Numbered from the stretch's first letter, positions 14,805-22,715 are shown. The stretch: DNA of 31,812 nucleotides from CAYRKQ01 sp964424985 (GCA_964424985.1 CAYRKQ010000009.1:1-31812); one strand, 5' to 3'. A program made the numbers and translations. The notes: a model not told the origin generated them from the sequence alone.

Positions 14805-15737
14805 ATGGCTTTTGACTATCTGAATTCAACCGCTTATTTCAACAATTCGTTTATTCCATTTAGCCGTGCCAATGTTAGTATTGCTAGCTCATCAGTGCTC
14901 TATGGACTGACGATCTACACGGTATTTAGCGTCAATTGGAATAATGAAGAGCAAAAACTGTATGCTTTCCGGCTGAAAGATCATTACAAACGGTTGATCA
15001 ATTCGGCACGTATTATGGATTTTCACGAGTTTGCCAAAAACTATACCTATGAAGAATTTGAATCTACTATGCTTGAGCTCCTGCGGCGTAATAAGGTACA
15101 AGAAGACGTCTTAGTGCGGGTGGCGGTATATATTGACGAGCTGATTGCCGGCACTAAAATTCACGGGCTGAAAAACAGCGTTTCAGCTTACATTTACCCG
15201 ATGGGTACTATTTTGAATCCTGAAGGTATTCACTGCTGTGTTTCCAGTTGGGTGCGCACCCAAGATAATGCCCAGCCGTCACGTGCCAAGATTAACGGCA
15301 GCTATATTAACGCCAGTCTCATGAAGAACGAGGCCTTGCTCAACGGCTACGATGAGGCCATTGCGCTCGATCATAACGGGCACGTCAGTGAAGGTACCGT
15401 TGCTAACTTATTTATTGTTCGTGACGGTGTGTTGATCACGCCAGACAAATCGACTGATCTGCTCGAAGGCATTACCCGTTCGTCAATTTTAAAAATGGCA
15501 AAAGATGATGATATCAAAACCGAGCAGCGAGCCGTCGACCGCAGCGAACTCTACATTGCCGACGAACTCTTCATGTGCGGCTCCAGCGCCCGGATTGTTC
15601 CCATCCTCTCAGTCGACAAGCGTCCCATAAACAACGGCAAAATCGGCACCCTCACCCAAAAACTCATGACCAAGTACAACGACCTCCAGCACGCCAAACT
15701 CAAAGACCAACACAACTGGCTGAAAGGGGTTTCCTAG
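14805..15737 (+). CDS. ilvE: class IV PLP-dependent aminotransferase
   Basis: A 310-aa fold-type IV aminotransferase, annotated as branched-chain type by length and general sequence. Visible motifs are RANVSIASSSVLYG near the N-terminus, RAKINGSYINASLMKNEAL (about 163-181, containing the PLP lysine), the SEGTVANLF phosphate-binding motif near 197-205, and LLEGITRSSIL. Branched-chain and D-amino-acid transaminases share this fold. The gene follows murF-ddl directly, so a role in supplying D-amino acids for Ddl cannot be excluded; by sequence the branched-chain type is more likely. The stop codon directly abuts the stop of the convergent oxygenase gene. Confidence 0.85.
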   Translation: MAFDYLNSTAYFNNSFIPFSRANVSIASSSVLYGLTIYTVFSVNWNNEEQKLYAFRLKDHYKRLINSARIMDFHEFAKNYTYEEFESTMLELLRRNKVQEDVLVRVAVYIDELIAGTKIHGLKNSVSAYIYPMGTILNPEGIHCCVSSWVRTQDNAQPSRAKINGSYINASLMKNEALLNGYDEAIALDHNGHVSEGTVANLFIVRDGVLITPDKSTDLLEGITRSSILKMAKDDDIKTEQRAVDRSELYIADELFMCGSSARIVPILSVDKRPINNGKIGTLTQKLMTKYNDLQHAKLKDQHNWLKGVS

Positions 15738-16667
15738 CTAGCCGTATAGCTCTGGCAGCGTGTCACTTGCCCGCACGCCGTAGTTAATGAACGGTGCGTC
15801 AATAAAGAGGATAACCGCATGCCGTTCGGGTACGGCTGTGACCCCGGCCGGGATGACTCTATCCACGCCGTGATAGAGTGGCTTGAGTGGCGATCGATTC
15901 CCATACAGTTTTCGATACCCAGCCCCAAGAAAGAAGTAGCCAGCGTCAACGGCGGTGTCATAATGAGTCCGCTCGCCGTTTTTGCCATCTTCTGCACCCC
16001 AAAATCCGGGCGCATCGGCGTAAGCCTGAATAGTGGCGCCGCTAATATCATAGTGAGGCTTTGCGACGTCGGCCAGATCTTCCGTTACTTCGTAGCTATC
16101 GTATCGTAAGATTCGCATAAAGCTCAGACTGGCATGAGTAGTCCCAAGGTTGCCGGGAAAGTGAGATCTCAGTAAATTTGGATGAGTTTCATCAAGAATC
16201 TCAAATTGTCTCTTGGCTACAGAAATAAGGCCATTGTGTACTTCATAACCCGCCGTGAGAAAATCCCTGAAGGCTTTTGGAGCGTCGGAAAATTCTTCTC
16301 CCCAGCGCCTACGGGCATATTCATTAAAGTGCATAAGATTCTTAGGGTCTGCATATTGTTTGCCACTAACAACTTTTCGTTCTTTTCTTACATGCCCGGC
16401 TTCGTTTCCCAGTCGTAGATCAACGGCATGTTGTGTCGCTGCCAATAATTCCGGATATTCGTTAATGCAAACCTCATAACCTTCAAGTAGGGTCTTGAAG
16501 TCATCTGGAGAAAGAGGCATTTCAATCATTGCGATGCCATTTTCGGCGAGTTTATTATGGAGATCTGGCGCAAATAATGTGTCTCTCACTTCAAGCCCGT
16601 AATGCCTAGTAGCTTGATCTACGTCAATCAGCCGTTCCGGCAGGACGCCGCTATACGATTCTCCCAT
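15738..16667 (-). CDS. 2-oxoglutarate/Fe(II)-dependent oxygenase family protein
   Basis: A 309-aa protein resembling the isopenicillin N synthase-like oxygenases. Iron ligands can be read as H205 and D207 (HYD) and distal H266 (LYHGVDRV), with R282 (ERHAVILF) placed to bind the 2-oxoglutarate carboxylate. The N-terminal half is helical without other motifs. The start is at the ATG at 16667: an excellent GGAGGG lies 6 nt upstream, so a longer frame starting at 16703 is unlikely. The substrate is unknown. It is convergent with the aminotransferase and may act on amino acids, but that is only context. The enzyme class is inferred from the HxD...H...R pattern. Confidence 0.75.
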   Translation of the reverse strand: MGESYSGVLPERLIDVDQATRHYGLEVRDTLFAPDLHNKLAENGIAMIEMPLSPDDFKTLLEGYEVCINEYPELLAATQHAVDLRLGNEAGHVRKERKVVSGKQYADPKNLMHFNEYARRRWGEEFSDAPKAFRDFLTAGYEVHNGLISVAKRQFEILDETHPNLLRSHFPGNLGTTHASLSFMRILRYDSYEVTEDLADVAKPHYDISGATIQAYADAPGFWGAEDGKNGERTHYDTAVDAGYFFLGAGYRKLYGNRSPLKPLYHGVDRVIPAGVTAVPERHAVILFIDAPFINYGVRASDTLPELYG

Positions 16668-16745
16668 TATTACCCTCCGTTTGTTTTCAAACGCTATTTT
16701 CATAGTAGCAGAAAAACGCCAGCTAATAAAATTAAGTTGCCAGAT

Positions 16746-16769
16746 CAGATTGCAAGGTTGAACCTTTTT
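16746..16769 (+). repeat. left 24-bp inverted repeat of the RAYT element
   Basis: Exact reverse complement of 17421-17444. It starts 8 nt beyond the stop codon of the transposase. Confidence 0.9.
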
Positions 16770-16777
16770 ACGTCCGG

Positions 16778-17404
16778 CTACTCCAAAGAGTATTCTTGAT
16801 GAAGCGAGTCCAAATGGCCAGATGCATCGTTAACAAATGTAAGATATTCCTCGAGAGATTTGTATTCGGCTAATACTTTTTCCGGCCGTAGCCACCCGAT
16901 GTTGGGGGTTGAATAAAGGTGGAGACTTGAGTATTCATATTGCGTGCAGTCTCGGCCAAGAGCCTCGGGGTTCAGGTGAATATAGCGTGAAATATGCTGC
17001 CAATAAGGCTCACTATCGACAAGGCGGGCTTTGTATCTTCCCTGAAAAAGTGATCCGACTCGTTCATAACGCTTATTAAAATACATCGTGTAACTTGTTG
17101 AGAGTGCTCTCATAAATTCTGCAATTGCATTTTCAGTATGCTGATAAATTAGCAGGTGAAAGTGATTTGGCATTAAGCAAAATGCAAGTAATTCAACCTC
17201 ACCATAAAATGATTTCAAACGCTCCTTTCTGTCGGGCATATCAGCCTTGAGCGTCTCAGGATCGTCCAGCAATTGGCGGAGCCGGTTGAGAAAAACATAA
17301 TAATCCTGCACATCCATAAAAATCATACGCCGTTCAACACCCCGATTATAAACGTGATAAATACTCTCAGCCGCAAATTCGCGCACAACATTCCTACTCG
17401 GCAT
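16778..17404 (-). mobile_element. REP-associated tyrosine transposase (IS200-like Y1 family)
   Basis: A 208-aa Y1 transposase. It has the YHVYNRGVERR strand at the N-terminus, the metal-binding HxH as MPNHFHLLIY (about residues 78-87), and a helix YTMYFNKRY near 107-115 that would carry the nucleophilic tyrosine, followed by GSLFQGRYKARLV and YIHLNPEALG, all typical of RAYT proteins. The ATG at 17404 was chosen; the frame upstream can only start at TTG. The gene sits exactly between perfect 24-bp inverted repeats, which are probably its recognition palindromes. It copies or moves single-stranded hairpin DNA. It lies between the oxygenase promoter region and leuS. Confidence 0.9.
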
Positions 17405-17420
17405 ACTAGATATGATATAC

Positions 17421-17463
17421 AAAAAGGTTCAACCTTGCAATCTGAGCAAGGTTGAACCTTTTT
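17421..17463 (+). repeat. right palindrome of the RAYT element
   Basis: An 18-bp perfect inverted repeat (17421-17438 with 17446-17463) around a 7-nt loop, ending in five T residues. Its first 24 bases match the left repeat in inverse orientation. It lies in the leuS upstream region and could also stop transcription in either direction. Confidence 0.9.
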
Positions 17464-17492
17464 GCGGTCTTGGCTGTGATAAAATGGAGATC

Positions 17493-20453
17493 ATGAAGAG
17501 ATATAATCCTGGTGAAATTGAGCCGAAGTGGCAGAAAATTTGGGATGAAACCGGAGTGTACACGGCGGATCTGCAGAGCAAGAAGCCGAAGTATATTGCC
17601 ATGAGTATGTTTAATTACCCGAGTGGGGCTGGTATTCATATTGGCCACGCTATGAATTACACCATCTCTGATGTAAAAGCGCGTTTCAAGCGTCAGCAGG
17701 GCTATGAAAGTTACCACCCCGTTGGCTGGGATGCCTTTGGTTTGCCAGCCGAAAACTATGCCATTAAAGCTGACGTTAGCCCGCAGGAAAGCATGGGCAC
17801 AATAATCCCCAGCTATCATAAGCAATACAAGGCCATGGGTTGGAGTAATGACTGGGAGAAAGAAATCGCGACGCATCTTCCTGAATACTACAAGTGGACA
17901 CAGTGGATTTTCAGCCAGATGTTTAAGCACAAACTAGCGTATCAGGATGCGCGCATGCAGTGGTGGTGCGAAAAATGCCAAACGGTGCTTGCAAATGAGC
18001 AGGTGATTGAAGGCAAGTGTTGGCGACATGATGGTCCAGATGACTCAATTGTTGAAAAGAAAGAAGTCAAGCAATGGTTCTTCAAAATTACTGAATATGC
18101 CGACGAACTACTAGAGGCAACTGACGCACTTGATTGGACGGACAGCGTAAAGTTAGCTCAAAAAAACTGGATTGGCCGCTCAGTCGGTGCAGAGATCATT
18201 TTCAAGGTTTGTCATCCTGAACTTGATTCAGGATCTAGTAAAAAAGAGATTCCGGATCAAGTCCGGAATGACAACATCAATATTACTGTCTTCACCACTC
18301 GCCCAGACACGTTGTTCGGTGCCACCTTCATGGTAGTAGCCCCGGAAAGCGAATTGCTTGCTTCACTAGTTACCAAAGAACAAAAAGAAGCTGTTGAAGA
18401 GTACGCAAAAGAGGCTGCGAAAAAAACAGAGGTTGAACGACAAGCCGCTAAGGAAAAAACTGGCGTTTTCACTGGTGCATATGCAATCAACCCAGTTAAT
18501 AACGAAGAAATCCCAATCTGGGTCGCCGATTACGTTCTAGCTGGTTACGGCACCGGCGCAATCATGGCCGTTCCCGCTCACGACGAACGCGATTTTGAAT
18601 TTGCCAAGAAGTTTAATATCCCAATTAAACAAGTGGTTGAGCCACTCTACGTTCAGGCAACCGAGCCAGGCAAGGTGCGCGAAGACAAGCCGTTTGTCGA
18701 GCGCCAAGCCATTACCGCAATTGTTAAACACTGGTCGGAAGAAAAATACCTCGGTCTTAAGTGGAAGAAAGTCGATTGGGATACGTTCTTAACAGGAGGT
18801 GTCGAAAAAGGGCAGACTGCCCAGGAGGCGGCCGTACAAGAAATTAAAGAAGAGACCGGCTATTTGAACCCGAAATTGGTTAAACAGCTTTCCAATACGC
18901 ACGCGCAGTTCTTCCACGTTCCAAAAGACGAAAATCGGTTTGCCCACTTTAGCGATTTTTACTTCGAGCTTGAAGATGGTGAACGTGAAGAGGTGGTGCA
19001 AGAAGAAAAACAGATTCATGACATCGTCTGGCTTACGGCAGATGAGATGGAAACTTTCCGCCTGCCGGAATCCCACCGTTTTATCTGGAATGAACTAAAG
19101 GACGAACAGCAGATTTTTACATCAGAAGGACTTTTAGCTAACTCTGGGCAGTACAATGGCTTGAGTTCAAGTGAAGCGCGGGAGAAGATTGTTGCTGATC
19201 TTGCCAAAAAAGGTGTTGCCAAAGAAAAGGTGAATTACAAAATGCGCGATTGGTCAGTTTCTCGCCAACGCTATTGGGGCGCGCCGATTCCAATTGTGAA
19301 CTGTAAAAAATGCGGTACTGTCTTAATTCCGGATGAAGACCTCCCTGTAGTGCTACCGGAGCTTGAAGATTTTCAGCCGAGTGGTGATGGCCGCAGTGCG
19401 CTGGCCCGAGCTAAGGACTGGCTTGAAGTTGAGTGTCCGGACTGTGGCGGCAAGGCGGAGCGCGAAACCGACACGCTCGATACCTACATATGCTCAAGCT
19501 GGTACATGCTACGCTATTTTGACCCGCGAAATCAACAGAAGATTTTCGAATCTGATGTTGCCAACAAATGGATGCCAATCGATTTTTATAACGGTGGCGA
19601 CCATGCAACTGCCCATATGCTCTATGCTCGTTTTGTGACACGATTCTTCAATAAGCTTGGTTTAATCGAAAACCCGGAACCGTTCAAGCAGTTCTTATTC
19701 AATGGCAAAGTCAAAGCAGCCGACGGTTCGGCGTTTTCAAAATCAAAGGGCAACGGAATCGATCCGCTGGAAATCATCAATCAAGGCTATGGTGCCGATG
19801 CACTTCGAACATACTTAATGTTTGCGGCGCCGCTTGAATTTGATGCTCGCTGGAGCGCTCAAGGGGTGCCTGGTACCTATCGATTCTTAAATCGACTCTG
19901 GATATTAGTACAAGAATACAACAACCCGCACAGCAACGAAGTACCGTCAACAAAGAAGCAGTATGTACCTGACGAGTTGCGACGTGTTACGCACGCGGCA
20001 GTTAAAAAAACGACGGATGATATCGAAGAAAACCGCTACAACACGGCAATTGCAACCATGATGGGACTTGTAAATAGCTTGTATAAACTTAAAAAAGAAG
20101 TTCCGTTTACTGATTTGGTTTGGAAAGAATCGCTCGAAGCAGCCGTTTCGCTGGTAGCGCCGTTTGCACCGCATCTTGCTGAAGAACTATGGCAAGATCT
20201 CGGACACAGCTCAAGCGTGCATAAAGATACCTGGCCAAAATTTGAGAATAAATATCTTACTACCGATCTTATTAAAATTGTCGTGCAGGTAAATGGTAAA
20301 GTTCGCGCCACCATTGAGGTTGACGCTGAAACGAGTGAAGAACAAGTGGTTGCTGCCGCCAAACAAAATGAAAAAGTTGCCACATATCTTAGCGACAACT
20401 CAGTGAAAAAAACAATTTACGTTCCAAAAAAACTCGTCAACTTTGTTATTTAA
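17493..20453 (+). CDS. leuS: leucyl-tRNA synthetase with inserted NUDIX domain
   Basis: A 986-aa class I synthetase that charges tRNA-Leu. HIGH motif exact at residues 49-52; FSKSKGN (KMSKS equivalent) around 748-754. The editing domain is present: VFTTRPDTLFGATF and VPAHDERDFEF with its conserved aspartate. Two insertions are visible. About residues 240-262 come from a palindromic repeat (HPELDSGS...IPDQVRNDN). About residues 398-540 form a NUDIX domain with the box GGVEKGQTAQ...QEIKEETG (G435, E450, E453, E454) between PIKQVVEP and FTSEGLLANSG. The anticodon-binding and C-terminal domains are normal. The start is the ATG at 17493, with GGAG 4-7 nt before it; an upstream in-frame start at 17412 would lie in the RAYT palindrome region. 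Confidence 0.97.
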   Translation: MKRYNPGEIEPKWQKIWDETGVYTADLQSKKPKYIAMSMFNYPSGAGIHIGHAMNYTISDVKARFKRQQGYESYHPVGWDAFGLPAENYAIKADVSPQESMGTIIPSYHKQYKAMGWSNDWEKEIATHLPEYYKWTQWIFSQMFKHKLAYQDARMQWWCEKCQTVLANEQVIEGKCWRHDGPDDSIVEKKEVKQWFFKITEYADELLEATDALDWTDSVKLAQKNWIGRSVGAEIIFKVCHPELDSGSSKKEIPDQVRNDNINITVFTTRPDTLFGATFMVVAPESELLASLVTKEQKEAVEEYAKEAAKKTEVERQAAKEKTGVFTGAYAINPVNNEEIPIWVADYVLAGYGTGAIMAVPAHDERDFEFAKKFNIPIKQVVEPLYVQATEPGKVREDKPFVERQAITAIVKHWSEEKYLGLKWKKVDWDTFLTGGVEKGQTAQEAAVQEIKEETGYLNPKLVKQLSNTHAQFFHVPKDENRFAHFSDFYFELEDGEREEVVQEEKQIHDIVWLTADEMETFRLPESHRFIWNELKDEQQIFTSEGLLANSGQYNGLSSSEAREKIVADLAKKGVAKEKVNYKMRDWSVSRQRYWGAPIPIVNCKKCGTVLIPDEDLPVVLPELEDFQPSGDGRSALARAKDWLEVECPDCGGKAERETDTLDTYICSSWYMLRYFDPRNQQKIFESDVANKWMPIDFYNGGDHATAHMLYARFVTRFFNKLGLIENPEPFKQFLFNGKVKAADGSAFSKSKGNGIDPLEIINQGYGADALRTYLMFAAPLEFDARWSAQGVPGTYRFLNRLWILVQEYNNPHSNEVPSTKKQYVPDELRRVTHAAVKKTTDDIEENRYNTAIATMMGLVNSLYKLKKEVPFTDLVWKESLEAAVSLVAPFAPHLAEELWQDLGHSSSVHKDTWPKFENKYLTTDLIKIVVQVNGKVRATIEVDAETSEEQVVAAAKQNEKVATYLSDNSVKKTIYVPKKLVNFVI
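18211..18272 (+). repeat. palindromic repeat inserted in frame in leuS
   Basis: The left arm GTCATCCTGAACTTGATTCA is followed, after a short loop, by an imperfect inverted arm ending GTCCGGAATGAC. It is in frame and translated. It shares its left arm with the intergenic copy at 21259-21325. It resembles the class of palindromic elements described in Rickettsia that enter protein genes. Confidence 0.85.
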
Positions 20454-20823
20454 ACGGATATACAACGACTGACTGGCCTTGTTCTGTGAGGTCTCGAATT
20501 TCACCAACGGTGAGCTCGGCGTGACCATCGTGCATAAAATCTGGAGATCGTTGTGCTGTTTTTCTGGCTTCTTCCTGTGCAATAAAATGATCTACTAATG
20601 GCTCAAGCGTCATCGTATCGATTAGCTTCTTGGCGCCTGTTTTTGCAAGTGATGCTGCGCGAGCGGCTAGCTCGCCTATGTGTCTGCCGCGGCTAGATTA
20701 GCCAGGACGCTCTGCGTCGTGACCCCCCCTAAAATCCGCCTGTTTCTCGGCGCTTTCTTGCATGCCTTCAGCGAGCTTGGCAAGGGTGTCATCAAATTCG
20801 TTATCTCGTTTCATATGCCTCAT
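20446..20823 (-). pseudogene. small hypothetical gene with two compensating frameshifts
   Basis: The minus strand starts MRHMKRDNEFDDTLAKLAEG with AAAGGTG 4 nt before the ATG at 20823. In the frame given, a stop falls at about 20701. If one G is removed from the G7 run (20721-20727) the reading continues as VTTQSVLANLAAADT, and adding one base soon after returns to the first frame as GELAARAASLAKTGAKK and runs to the TAA at 20446. So an intact protein of about 123-126 aa is one deletion and one insertion away. The product is hydrophilic and of unknown family. Its end overlaps leuS by 8 nt on the opposite strand. Confidence 0.65.
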
Positions 20824-20839
20824 TCTACACCTTTATACA

Positions 20840-21133
20840 TTAAGAAAAGAAGCTGCGAATTGCCTCAAAGGCCTGGTCGGGGTGACGGAAGTTGTAGTAC
20901 CAGTCGGTCATTATACCGCCACCGACAAAAGCAATCGTCCCAAGAGCAATTTTTACCGGCAATGTAGGTGGTACTTCAATTACCGGTACTTCGAGTGGCT
21001 CCAGCAGTGCCGGAGGATTGATATCTCCAAGAGCTGTTTCAACCAGCTCGGATACATAGGGGTCAAGGCGCGGATCTGTTACACGTTGCGCTAAATAATC
21101 TGTTGCTGCTTCTGCTCGTTGTCGATTGGTCAT
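20840..21133 (-). CDS. small membrane protein, hypothetical
   Basis: A 97-aa protein with one likely transmembrane helix (about residues 60-78, IALGTIAFVGGGIM) preceded by a proline-rich acidic stretch (PPALLEPLEVPVIEVPP). The start ATG has AAGGA 8 nt upstream, and a perfect consensus promoter lies about 50 nt before it, so expression should be strong. No family recognised. It is upstream of, and probably cotranscribed with, the frameshifted gene at 20446-20823. Confidence 0.75.
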   Translation of the reverse strand: MTNRQRAEAATDYLAQRVTDPRLDPYVSELVETALGDINPPALLEPLEVPVIEVPPTLPVKIALGTIAFVGGGIMTDWYYNFRHPDQAFEAIRSFFS

Positions 21134-21181
21134 ACATAATTCCTTGCTACGCGGCTACTGACGAGAGTAGCCTATCTTTTT

Positions 21182-21210
21182 ATTATAGCAAAGGGTAAGC
21201 ATTTTGTCAA
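21182..21210 (-). promoter_or_regulatory. perfect consensus promoter
   Basis: On the minus strand TTGACA, 17 nt, TATAAT, with TGC just before the -10. It drives the gene at 20840-21133. A 7-bp stem (GGCTACT/AGTAGCC) lies in the leader. Confidence 0.85.
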
Positions 21211-21258
21211 TAGGCATATGCAGTCTGAACCTAGAAACTAAACATACTTTCATGGTCT

Positions 21259-21325
21259 GTCATCCTGAACTTGTTTCAGGATCTACTTAAATACTGATTG
21301 GATCCTGAAACAAGTCCAGGATGAC
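21259..21325. repeat. intergenic palindromic repeat, same family as in leuS
   Basis: Arms of 25 nt (GTCATCCTGAACTTG... and its inverse ending in CAGGATGAC) around a 17-nt loop, with one mismatch. It lies between the small membrane gene and the L32-like gene. Confidence 0.85.
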
Positions 21326-21365
21326 AATGGGGTTCGAGATTCGGGTTGTATATGCATAGTCACTG

Positions 21366-21394
21366 TTGAGATCTGATGATCTTTTTGGTATAAT
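21366..21394 (+). promoter_or_regulatory. promoter of the L32-like/nusB group
   Basis: TTGAGA, 17 nt, TATAAT, with TG one base before the -10. About 48 nt upstream of the ATG of the L32-like gene. Confidence 0.75.
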
Positions 21395-21441
21395 AACCAT
21401 TAACATCAGAAGTAAAGCCTCATATAAAGGAGTAATTTTGC

Positions 21442-21588
21442 ATGGGTAAGCCCAAAAAGCAGACCTCACCTCGGAAAAAAGGATTACGTCGTAGCCATCT
21501 AGTTCTAGATCTTGCCCGTCGTGTAAATTCAAAAAGTCCGGTAAAAGTCTACACAACAAAGCGTGAAAGCGCCAAGAAGCAGAAGTAA
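21442..21588 (+). CDS. rpmF: probable ribosomal protein L32
   Basis: A 48-aa basic protein beginning MGKPKKQTSPRKKGLRRSHL, which matches the start of bacterial L32 (PK-K-TS-R-x-RRSH). L32 is a small protein of the large ribosomal subunit. The usual zinc-binding CxxC pairs and the C-terminal part are absent; the rest reads VLDLARRVNSKSPVKVYTTK. It is shorter than most L32 proteins (about 56-60 aa). AAAGGAG lies 9 nt upstream. It is followed by nusB and rnc, genes of RNA maturation. The family call rests on the N-terminal motif and on context. Confidence 0.7.
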   Translation: MGKPKKQTSPRKKGLRRSHLVLDLARRVNSKSPVKVYTTKRESAKKQK

Positions 21589-21664
21589 GAATCAAGACGC
21601 AGGAAACAAGCAGTTTGCTCGCAGGTTAAAATCAAGGAGTGAATAAGGTACAAGCAACCATGAA

Positions 21665-21699
21665 CATACGTCATACGTCATACGTCATACGTCATACGT
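21665..21699 (+). repeat. five tandem copies of a 7-bp unit
   Basis: CATACGT repeated five times without error, 18 nt upstream of the nusB start codon. Confidence 0.95.
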
Positions 21700-21714
21700 C
21701 TGCACCAGAGGTGC
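21700..21714 (+). promoter_or_regulatory. hairpin containing the nusB ribosome binding site
   Basis: TGCACC-AGA-GGTGCA (21701-21715 within one base) directly after the 7-bp repeats. The GAGGTG that serves the GTG start of nusB four bases later lies in its 3' arm, so folding would hide the site. Confidence 0.55.
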
Positions 21715-21717
21715 ACT

Positions 21718-22224
21718 GTGGCTTCTAATCGACATCTTGCGAGAATCGTTGCCCTCCAGACTCTGTATGAGTATGATTTTCGCCTGCGCGCGCATGATGA
21801 CACCATATCTGTCGATGATTTAATGGTACGCCATCTCGGCCGCTATAAAGACACCATAGATGATGTTGATTTTGCCGAGGAACTTATTCGTGGCACCATC
21901 GCTCATTTGGATGAGCTCGATGCGCAAATTCAACCTTTAGCGCCCGAGTGGCCACTGGCGCAAATTGGTCGAATTGACCATGCCATACTCCGAATTGCTC
22001 TGTACGAATTGTTTTATATGAAAAAAAGTGAAATCCCACCAAAAGTAACTATTAACGAAGCGGTTGAGCTGGCTAAGAGCTTTGGTGCTGAAAACACCTC
22101 AAAGTTCATTAATGGAGTGCTCGGTACGGCCTGGCGCCAGGCTGACCCGGAAGCAGCGGAAGCTAAGAAGCCAGCAGAGACGGATAAAAAGAAAGCTTCA
22201 AAGGCCAAAGGAGCCGCCTCATGA
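21718..22224 (+). CDS. nusB: transcription antitermination factor NusB
   Basis: A 168-aa protein; the all-helical NusB core covers residues 1-140, with NRHLARIVALQTLYEYDF at the start and INEAVELAKSFGAENTSKFINGVLG near 112-136, both characteristic. A tail of about 28 residues rich in K, A and E follows. NusB with S10 binds boxA RNA in rRNA transcription. It starts with GTG and overlaps the following NUDIX gene by 4 nt. Upstream features (tandem 7-mers and a hairpin with the ribosome binding site) suggest control of translation. Confidence 0.95.
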   Translation: MASNRHLARIVALQTLYEYDFRLRAHDDTISVDDLMVRHLGRYKDTIDDVDFAEELIRGTIAHLDELDAQIQPLAPEWPLAQIGRIDHAILRIALYELFYMKKSEIPPKVTINEAVELAKSFGAENTSKFINGVLGTAWRQADPEAAEAKKPAETDKKKASKAKGAAS

Positions 22225-22715
22225 CACCTAAACCCCCCTTTAATAAGTTTAAAAAGTACTTTAAGCGTAAGCCGGCTATTGAAGAAATTATTCGAGAAAC
22301 CACCGCTGGCGGCGTTATCTATCGCCGCAATGAAAAGGGCGAAGTTGAGTTTTTGCTGGCGCAAGACGCTAAAGACCGCTGGACAGTACCAAAAGGACAC
22401 ATTGAACCAGGTGAAACACCACGGCAAACGGCCGAACGCGAAATTCAAGAAGAAACCGGCCTGAAAGAAATGAAGGTCTTAAACCATCTCGGAAAAACGC
22501 AGTTTCGCTACCGCCGCCAAAACAGCTTGGTGCTCATGACCATGCACATCTTTTTGGTTAAAGCCCTAGGTGACACCAACCGACTGGTAAAAGAAGAATG
22601 GATGAATGGTATCGGCTGGTTCTCGTTTGCGGAGACAATTGATAAGATTGAATATGAAGGTATTGAAAAGTTGATACTGCTTGGCATGAAACATATTCGT
22701 GAAGGGAAGTTGTGA
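22221..22715 (+). CDS. NUDIX hydrolase
   Basis: A 164-aa protein with a perfect NUDIX box, GHIEPGETPRQTAEREIQEETG, spanning about residues 61-82 (shown here with its key residues G, E, REIQEE, G). A basic N-terminal stretch precedes the domain. NUDIX enzymes hydrolyse nucleoside diphosphates linked to another group, for example damaged nucleotides, Ap4A or RNA 5' ends. The substrate cannot be deduced. It is coupled by overlaps to nusB before and rnc after, so a role in RNA or nucleotide metabolism is likely. Confidence 0.93.
   Translation: MTPKPPFNKFKKYFKRKPAIEEIIRETTAGGVIYRRNEKGEVEFLLAQDAKDRWTVPKGHIEPGETPRQTAEREIQEETGLKEMKVLNHLGKTQFRYRRQNSLVLMTMHIFLVKALGDTNRLVKEEWMNGIGWFSFAETIDKIEYEGIEKLILLGMKHIREGKL

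Noticed and set aside
15575..15787. Open frame on the plus strand at the end of the aminotransferase
   Set aside because: It is a shadow frame of a well-supported gene, with low-complexity composition and no ribosome binding site.
17421..17463. T-box or leader attenuator for leuS
   Set aside because: The hairpin is shared exactly with the left end of the transposase unit, so it belongs to the mobile element; no T-box motif is seen.
17412..17492. Upstream start for leuS
   Set aside because: It would translate the RAYT hairpin; the ATG at 17493 has GGAG upstream and gives the usual LeuRS N-terminus.
21665..21699. CRISPR-like array
   Set aside because: The unit is 7 bp with no spacers; it is a simple tandem repeat. 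No CRISPR array was seen anywhere in the window.
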